Of a stretch of 64,000 nucleotides of DNA, positions 57,050 to 64,000 are shown piece after piece; the first letter of the stretch is position 1, and each line of letters starts with the position of its first letter. This DNA is from Owenia fusiformis. Taxonomy: Eukaryota > Annelida > Polychaeta > Sabellida > Oweniidae. The position numbers were made by a program, and so were the translations under genes. The stretch is from NCBI GenBank assembly GCA_903813345.2, contig CAIIXF020000005.1:33671375-33735374 (forward strand), given 5' to 3'. The notes below the pieces were generated by a model. The model was not told the origin of the DNA. It saw only the letters and a program-made list of their open reading frames with translations, and searched no databases.

Positions 57050-59488
57050 ATGGAGAAAACGTACGTGGTAATGGTTTGCCTCGTAGCAATTGTTATACAG
57101 GTTAGTACCTTATTTCAGATTTTTGGTCTTCGTGAAACTTGTTATACATGTTGGACATGGTTTGTGGTTTTTGTTTGTATTTCCAACGTTCCACTTGTAT
57201 GCTGAAAAGTATGAAAATGACTTTAATATTTATGAATATTTTTTAAGTTGGGGATTGTTTTAATCAAATATATACAACCTCCTAGAGGTACTCCAAATTA
57301 AACCCAAATTATACCACCCTATTCCATTCAGAAGAATGTCTTATATCGTCCTCCTCTGAAACGAAAACATTCATTTTTGTGACATTTTATTTCTCAAAGC
57401 TAGAGATGAAAATCTAATTCAATTTACAAATAATAAGCGAACAATGTGAACTAGCCATATCAGTGTCAAAGTATGGCAATCAAGCCAAATAGATCTGCAG
57501 ATAGAAGTTTGATATAGTTCATCGATATTCCTCAGAGCGAAGCTAGATTTCAAGAAGTGAGGTATGTGGAAGCCCAACTGTTCTGGGCTACACAAGTATT
57601 CTGACTCTTGACAAACTGTCCTGAAAACAAGTGTTCCTAGTTCACTTATTTTATCTGATCTGAAAATTCACAAGAGAGGATGCCAAAAATAATTTTGCGG
57701 GAAATAGATGTTGGCCCCAAATTGTTGTCCCTTTTTGAAAATTTGAACCGAATTTTTGAAAGTCAAAATCGAAGCCCATTTTTTCAAAAGGCCAATTTTT
57801 CCAAAGAGAGGCATATTCCTGAATTTGAGACCTAGCCTAAATATATTCATATATTCTATCGAAATGTTTATTGTTCAAGAGTGTTATGGTGCAAAAGTCG
57901 AACATCCGTGGATCTGACCACTCCTCAACGGATACGCTGTTAGTTATATAAATAAACAGAAGGCTGTTCGTGCACGATGCAGACACAAATGTGTCATTAT
58001 AAGTGGTTCCATTGACTTAATTTCAACAATCATCTTCGGAAGAAACATAAAATTGAATTGAAAATTGTATACCATACGACAGGAGTGTATAAAATGAGTA
58101 AACCCAGAATACTTGGGTCAAGTCAGAGTACTTCGGCAAGTGTCGGAATAAGTACTTAAGTAGCCCAGAACACTTGGAGCTTCACAGACGTACGTAAACG
58201 GTTGTCAATCATGGTATTACATACGGTCAGTAAACTGTAAATACAGTTTCATCATAACAACACGTTTTTAATAAAACATGTGGCGCTAAAAACAATTATT
58301 AACATGAATGAAGAAAATAGCTTTCTGATCATAACACTATAAGCACTTTAGCGGGCACTTTAGTTCACCGAGTGTAAAATCGTTCCGATTAACTCAGTTC
58401 AGTGCATCACTGCGAGCCCAAAAAAGGACTCGGATCCCCGAAATTTATCCACTCCCCTCCATCAAATATTAATTTAATTTGATTATTTTTTGTATAACGC
58501 ATGGAAACTAAGTGGGCAATGTCATTAGTGTTGTGATAATAACGTCCCTTATACCTATTTATTACACGTAGTGTAGACCATTGTTGCATGATTTATAGCA
58601 AAAACATTGAATTTTGCACGCTAGTGTGGATGCCCTCTTTTTAATAGATCTCATATCTTAGAAGCGTATCAGTTCAAAAAAATACTAGAAGACCTAACAT
58701 ATTTTGTCATGCACTGCGCCTATTCATTTGGAAAATCAGTTGTAAATTTTCTCTTGAAAAAATAAAACTTCCAAATTTGTTGAGTTTTCTTGCAGTAATC
58801 GCCTACTCCCCCTTCCATCCATTTTGTGTGATCACCGGGCGTGTATCAAGTTTCAGTAAGAGTTTACAAAAACCTTTTTAGAGTCGAGCAAAAGTTCAAG
58901 ACTTTTTGGACTTTGGACGACCCTCGTATATAACTCCTTTAAACTATACGGAGCTGTATGTACATTACAGGTGGTGCGCCCTGCTCTCTCTGGAGGAGCT
59001 GGTGTAGAGGCGCGTGGTGAAACAATGATGGAGGCGCTGAAACACAGAGTACGACGCAACAGTGGTTCCACGACAACAACTACCCCTCCTCCACCTATAG
59101 TAAAAAGCATTTTTAGATTTATCCATATCTATATATCACAAATCCATATCATTTATCCATATCCATATCCATATATCATATTTCCATATCTATAAATCAA
59201 ACGTTCATATCTATATATCAAATATAATGTACATATCTTTATGCCATATATCCATGTCTACTGGTACATGTCATACCATCGTTTGAAACAAACCTCCTCA
59301 TCTGTTACTTCTCGTTAGCACAGTGTGACAGAAATAATTGTTCGCTGAGATTGGTGTCCCCTTTCCAAGGAGGATTGGCTACCAGAGTGCAACATCGATA
59401 TTCTGTCCCATATATATGGGCATGTCGTGATACCAAATTCGAATTTCAAACAGCTGCCATTTTATTCACTTCAACATTTGAATCGTGA
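57050..59488 (+). CDS. Tentative three-exon gene for a small secreted protein with a furin-like site
   Basis: Not recognised. Exon 1 (57050-57100) encodes 17 residues, MEKTYVVMVCLVAIVIQ, ending CAG|GTTAGT, like a signal peptide core. Exon 2 (58971-59099; acceptor TACATTACAG, donor ATA|GTAAAA) encodes 43 residues with ALKHRVRR, a possible furin site, then TTTTTPPPP. Exon 3 (from 59324, acceptor TAGCACAG) continues in phase with CDRNNCSLRL and VPYIWACRD to a TGA at 59486-59488. Total 114 residues, three Cys in the last exon. All splices are phase 0. The odd Cys count suggests that the last exon may splice further on or form an intermolecular bond. Exon 3 is the least certain. A secreted, proteolytically processed role is inferred. 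Confidence 0.42.
59110..59260 (+). repeat. ATCCATATCTATATATC low-complexity repeat
   Basis: Degenerate 6-24 bp AT-rich repeats directly after exon 2 of the tentative secreted-protein gene. Confidence 0.75.
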
Positions 59489-59892
59489 ATTTTGGTCTTA
59501 TTTCCTATCGAAAAATTTACATGTTTTAGATATGACAGATCCGTTAATATCACTTGTGACATATTCTGTTTCAATTTCAATTACAAACAGTATCTCACGA
59601 TAGTCCATCCAAGTGACCCTATAGCCTTAACTAGAGAGCTGAGTGGGATATAGACTATAGTTCTTTATTTGGAATATTCAAGATTTCTAGAGACAGACTA
59701 GACAAGATTTGCACAAGAGATTTACATAGCGTGTTTAGCCTCATCTTAGCACTAAACAAATAATTGAAATTGCGTAAAAAGGTAGAAGATAGTAGCCAAC
59801 AAAATGCATTGAGTGATTATTAGCACGAGCATTTATGTCAAATAATTGACCAAATAATAACATTATTGTGAATGTAATAAGTACGTATGAGA

Positions 59893-60645
59893 TATTAGGG
59901 AGGTTAAGATTAGCGTAAAAATATACGTGTACCTATCCCTATCCGTATGTTTGTTACGGATACGTATAGGTAATGCGTATTGCAAAATGAGTTTAAGATT
60001 AACGTAAAAGGCTACGAAACCGTATGCTACAATTTATGATAAAATTAACTCCTCATATTAGAATAAAAACCATACGATGGCTTATATAGCATATACCAGT
60101 ACATGTCACCTCCAAAAATTGTTATATACTTACTTCAGCGAGTGTGTGGTGTAGCTACTGTAGTTAGGAGGGGGTGATGCTTGAGGGTCCGCTAATGGGG
60201 CAGTGACTTAAGCCGAAATGTTAAATTTCTAGCATGATCTAGCAATGAGAGTGGCCAAATAGTAAAGTTAAACAATTAAAACCACGATATAATGGCTGAT
60301 TTCATACATTTACAATAAGCAAAACTGATGAAGAATTATTTTGTAAATTCAACAATTGCATGCATCATCACATGGCATCGTTTATCGCACTTAATTTCTA
60401 TGCAGATCGAATGAGAAATGTTTGGTGTTACTATTTTAAAGTTTAATAGATGATATTTGATCTAGAAATGACACAATTAGTTTGATAAAAACATACGTTT
60501 TCGAATTACCTATCTTCGGCCATTTATAGGTAATTACGTATCGTAAACCTTGTAACTTAGGTAAAATACCGCTTAGTGTAATAACAAACTACGTATAGGT
60601 ATAGGTAAATGGGTTATTTACGCTTATCTTAAACTCCCTATTATG
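59893..60645. mobile_element. TIR element with GGGAGGTTAAGATTAGCG termini
   Basis: The left end AGGGAGGTTAAGATTAGCG is mirrored at 60645 by the inverse (CGCTTATCTTAAACTCCCT). The interior has inverted TACGTATAGGTA motifs. Termini resemble those of the 40768 element (AGAGGTTAAGCTACACG). Direct repeats of about 120 bp flank it (59790-59892, 60680-60790). Confidence 0.65.
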
Positions 60646-60867
60646 TCAACTAGAAACGGTATTTTTGTAATCAGTAGGCAATAAAAGTACGAGTGATTAT
60701 TAGTATGGGCATCTATATGTCAAATAATAGACCAAAAATTGTTAATATTGTGAATTCGAAGTATTGTAAACTACGTATGAAATATTACCAACGCGTGTTG
60801 GTGCTAATCCCGGTGCTAATCATCGTGAGAGGGATGCTAATTGCAACATGTTGATCATTCTTGCCCC

Positions 60868-61665
60868 CTATCACACCAAACTAGTTCTTACCCGTTCTTG
60901 CCAGTCCTACGAAAACGTCGTAAAACGGGCTCAATCTGGCTGTGGTCGGGAAATATATCTAAAATAATTAGCTTCTTCGTTCTTAAACAGTCTTCAATAC
61001 GTCCATCTCGTTTGCAGTTCGTTCAGGTCGCACCACGTCGGTGTGCAACGTCGTAGAACGCGTCCCTTAGTCTAGAAGGTCAACATGACCTGATTACAGA
61101 ACGGTATGGTCGCCATCGAATTTTGAATCGATTCAAAATTCTAAAATCACATTCCCGTCTGAGAACGTTCATAAAGTTCGTAAATAGACCTTAGAAAGTT
61201 GCAGCTACGTTCATTCCGTTCACACACAGTTTCAAACCAGTTTTGAAGAACGCAGTGGCAACTTGTTTGGTGTGATAGCTATATTTTTGCTAACTCGTTC
61301 ACGAGCAGTGTTAAATACGTTCTTAATCAGTTTAAACCCGTTTGCAATTAGTTCTACCTCGTTCTCAACACGTCCTCAGACAGTTCAACTCGTTGTTAAA
61401 ACGTCCCTAGTAGGATTGAAGTACGACGGTTCCGTTCGTAGTACGTCCAGCTCGTCGTTAGAACGTTGTCACTCGTTTTAATTGTAGAACGTGACGACCA
61501 CGAGAACATTTTGAGCATTGTCTAAGTTCTATAGGACCTACCCGTTCGAGTACGTTCGATGAAGCTTGTAAATAGATCCCAAACGGTTCTTAGTAGGTCC
61601 AGTCCGTTCGTACACAGTTGAAGCCCGTTTTCGAGAACGTAGTGAGAACTAGTTTGGTGTGATAG
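60868..61665. mobile_element. TATCACACCAAAC element, possibly two joined copies
   Basis: Ends are TATCACACCAAACTAGTTC and the inverse AGAACTAGTTTGGTGTGATA. An internal third end (TTGTTTGGTGTGATAG, about 61263-61278) suggests one copy of about 410 bp followed by a second partial copy. The interior is rich in GTTCGT/ACGTTC words. Confidence 0.65.
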
Positions 61666-62154
61666 TAGGGTAAGAGATAAAATTCAAAAATGGACCTCGG
61701 TGCCCCGGCTCGGTGCTAATCTTTTAAAGAAGGCATCTTGATTCACAAGATTTCAAATGTTCCAACAGCAGTCCATCTATTCTCGACTTGTCAAGTTGTG
61801 GATGAATCAATACAACGCTAACGTGAAAGGCTCCTCAATAAAATTGTTACAGAATGGGAATGTCGTAGTTTGGTTCAAAAGGAGGGAGTGGCAAGAAGTT
61901 CTCTAGTCTGGCAGTAAGACCCCTTTCTTCAACTGATTTTAACATTAGGTTATTCTCCAATTTTAAACTGACTTCAACAAAAGGTAATAATGTCTTCGAA
62001 TTCGATATTATGCCACCTCAATTCTAAAACATGTACCAGTAATAAGCTGGAATAAAGAAGAATCGCTATATACTAATTAGCATGTAGTTAGCACAAAGAA
62101 CAATTCATTATTTTTGCTGACTTTTTGAAGTCGTGCGACCATGACCGGTGTGAA

Positions 62155-62350
62155 AGAAATTATGGTCTCCTGGGGATTATGGTCCCCTTTCTAAACGGCC
62201 CTTATTGGGCCTGATTGTACAAAATGTCAAAATTATATTGTTTCCCCTTATATACATATAAGATAATAAGGGAAAGGGTTGTATTTAGATCACCATATAA
62301 ATCAATGGAGAGTAGGACCATAATTTGAGAGGACCTCCCTTTTACACCGG
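62155..62350 (+). mobile_element. CCGGTGTGAAAG MITE, copy 2
   Basis: Complete termini CCGGTGTGAAAG and CTTTTACACCGG, about 196 bp, same orientation as copy 1. Confidence 0.82.
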
Positions 62351-63065
62351 AACAGTTTTGACGTACCACCGTACAAAGGTTATTCTGGCGCCAAATCTAA
62401 AAGTTGTTGTCGCAAACTACTTGCGACAATCTCGGGCCGCGGGCGACAATATGGGTCTAGCGTAGGATTGTAGGCTTTTTCAACATTCTTTGAGAAATAT
62501 TTCTACATCAATGAAGTTGTAAATTAGTTACTACTTTTATCGATTTTTAATCTTGAATCATCAAACTTTGATTCAATTGTGCGCATAATCTTATCGGCGT
62601 TAGGGTCATCATTCTTTCATTGGCATCATCAAACTAAGTTCATATTTGAATTATGTTTTAGAAATATATAATTTTGTTAAAAACTCCCGATTTTTTAACG
62701 GGACATAACCCATCAGGTTTTCTACTAGTAAACTAACGTTTAAACCTCAGCCACATTGTCTTTGTAAAAAAACTCCCGATTGTTTAACGAGACATATAGA
62801 TTTTTTGTTTAAAACTCCTGTTAAAACACTGTATGGTATAGTTGATGTTACTTATATTGTTACCATCCAAAAGATTGCCATTAAATTGAGGAAATTGTAA
62901 AATTTTTAGGATTTATTTATGACTGGTTTAAGAGAAACGTGTGTTCAAAAAGTTCTCCATATATAACATTGATACCACTCCTTTCGTGTGAACGTCTAAA
63001 CAAAGACTATAGAATTGTATGCCTCGACATATTATAACAAAATAATTTATCATTTTATATGCGAA

Positions 63066-63071
63066 TTTATT
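63066..63071 (-). terminator. Poly(A) signal of the RASD-like gene
   Basis: AATAAA on the minus strand about 60 bp past the stop codon. Confidence 0.5.
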
Positions 63072-63129
63072 AATATGTACACTATTAACATTTTTACATA
63101 TTCTTAATATACATGTATTTAACTTATCT

Positions 63130-63834
63130 TTACGAAATTGTACAACTTGTGTTAGCTTTTGATTTTCTTAAATTTGAAGAAGTATAATTTATAAAAGTCA
63201 ATGGCACTGATTTTCGTCTCTCTCCTGGAGCAACTGTTGCAGGGCTATCTGTACATTGTGCATTTTCTCGGAGGTAATGTTCTTTGGTGATTTCACTGAA
63301 TAAGGTGGTGATATTGATATCATCTTTAGCAGATGTCAGAATAAAGTCGTCACATTCCCAATCTACTGTTGCCACAATTTCAGCAGTAATTGGACAGACC
63401 TCTCTCTCACGTTCAGGGACGTCGGATTTATTCGCGACAACGACAATATATGTGGGTTTGTCTCCCCGTTCTTCGAGGATTTCCTGTCTCAGTCTGTCAA
63501 CTTCCTCGAATGATTTGCTGTCATCCAGGGAAAAGACAAGAATAAAAGCGTGGCTGATGGTCATTGAAACCCTCATCATCGCTGGGAACTGGTAGCTCCC
63601 AGTCGTATCGACAATCTCCATCAACTGAACGTTGTTTTTGCTGATTTTGTACTGTTTCTGATGAAAATCCTCCACGGTCGCTTTGTGTTTCTCGTTAAAC
63701 GTGTCATTCATGAAGCGGTTTACGATGCACGTTTTGCCAACCGCTGCTGCTCCCATTATCGCAATCCTGAGAGGTCTGGATTTGACTCTGGAACTGCCAC
63801 CGTTCCTCTTGGTACTCGAGCTTCTTCCGTTCAT
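63130..63834 (-). CDS. RASD-like (Dexras/Rhes-type) Ras-family GTPase, single exon
   Basis: A 234-residue intronless ORF. G1 P-loop GAAAVGKT (28-35), switch I ATVEDFH with Thr53, G3 DTTG (76-79), G4 NKSD (135-138), G5 SAK (168-170) and a C-terminal CAAX box CTIS (231-234), predicted farnesylated. The TVEDFH...QFPAM and FILVFSLD..SFEEV..LRQEIL segments match the RASD1/RASD2 pattern better than classical Ras, and RASD1 ends in a similar CVIS. The residue after DTTG is Ser rather than Gln61 of Ras, as in RASD proteins, implying low intrinsic GTP hydrolysis. The N-terminal 20 residues are Ser/Arg-rich. Proposed role: small GTPase signalling at membranes. It could instead belong to another RASD/RASL subgroup; a tree is needed. 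Confidence 0.9.
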   Translation of the reverse strand: MNGRSSSTKRNGGSSRVKSRPLRIAIMGAAAVGKTCIVNRFMNDTFNEKHKATVEDFHQKQYKISKNNVQLMEIVDTTGSYQFPAMMRVSMTISHAFILVFSLDDSKSFEEVDRLRQEILEERGDKPTYIVVVANKSDVPEREREVCPITAEIVATVDWECDDFILTSAKDDINITTLFSEITKEHYLRENAQCTDSPATVAPGERRKSVPLTFINYTSSNLRKSKANTSCTIS

Positions 63835-63956
63835 GATCGATCTTCGTCAGAAATGTATATAATATATATATGTGTATATATTGGCAGAAAGTTCTTGTTT
63901 GGTTTTTAGTTCTTCAAAGTCGAGCTGTTGTCTGATAAGATTGCTTATTTTGCTCA

Positions 63957-63964
63957 TTTTATAG
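63957..63964 (-). promoter_or_regulatory. TATA box of the RASD-like gene
   Basis: CTATAAAA on the minus strand, 123 bp upstream of the ATG, followed by a GC-mixed stretch without ATG where a start site would be expected. Confidence 0.5.
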
Positions 63965-64000
63965 GGCTTTTCAAGACAAGGTGATAATTGTCGAATGACA

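Larger units (their letters stand above)
61666..63129. other. No gene recognised beyond one MITE
   Basis: AT-rich spacer between the TIR elements and the RASD-like gene; the right edge is probably that gene's 3-prime UTR. Contains repeated AAAACTCCCGATT words (62682-62790). Confidence 0.4.

Noticed and set aside
58853-59110. Minus-strand 85-residue frame over the tentative secreted-protein exon 2
   Set aside because: Antisense to a better-supported, splice-bounded plus-strand exon; no recognisable domain.

Overview
The window looks like nuclear DNA of an AT-rich invertebrate animal, probably marine. It has long GT-AG introns, metazoan-only gene families (an ELK-type ETS factor, a CPED1 orthologue and a RASD-like GTPase), many Tc1/mariner-type remnants and several minisatellites. 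No species can be named from sequence alone. There are no bacterial operons, CRISPR arrays or intact transposase genes.

Layout. 1-7 kb: no gene recognised; it holds a 20-bp minisatellite, hairpins and a MITE. 7.08-16.7 kb, minus strand: an ELK/TCF transcription factor with a large last exon (ETS domain, a 16-copy HSPAPPQRQ tract, and a C-terminal ERK region with FWSSLSP and FQFP), an in-frame upstream coding exon, two probable non-coding exons and a candidate promoter with CRE, ETS and CArG motifs. A 44-bp minisatellite sits in its first intron. 16.8-20.4 kb: intergenic, one MITE. 20.43-52.03 kb, plus strand: CPED1-like gene, 18 coding exons whose splice phases all agree, giving 1079 codons. 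It encodes a type II membrane protein with a tubulin-tyrosine-ligase-like ATP-grasp region, a cadherin-like sandwich and a PC-esterase domain. Its introns are crowded with arrays and transposons. 52.1-57 kb: transposon remnants. 57.05-59.49 kb, plus strand: tentative three-exon gene for a small secreted peptide-like protein. 59.9-62.4 kb: three TIR elements. 63.13-63.83 kb, minus strand: single-exon RASD-like Ras GTPase with a CAAX box and a TATA box.

The most unusual feature is in CPED1 intron 4. The last 50 bases of exon 4 plus its splice donor have been amplified into about 64 tandem 53-bp copies (31013-34425), organised in part as a 1224-bp higher-order repeat. The true donor is therefore followed by dozens of near-identical donors. 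Other notable points are a 5-kb long-TIR element interrupted by a probable solo LTR, with an 870-bp deletion derivative in the same window that preserves the empty site; a fold-back element made of two inverted mariner transposase 3-prime ends; and transposon termini lying 24-37 bp from CPED1 exon edges.

The genes do not form one pathway. ELK is a nuclear MAPK effector, CPED1 is predicted to act in the secretory pathway, and the RASD-like protein is a membrane-anchored GTPase.
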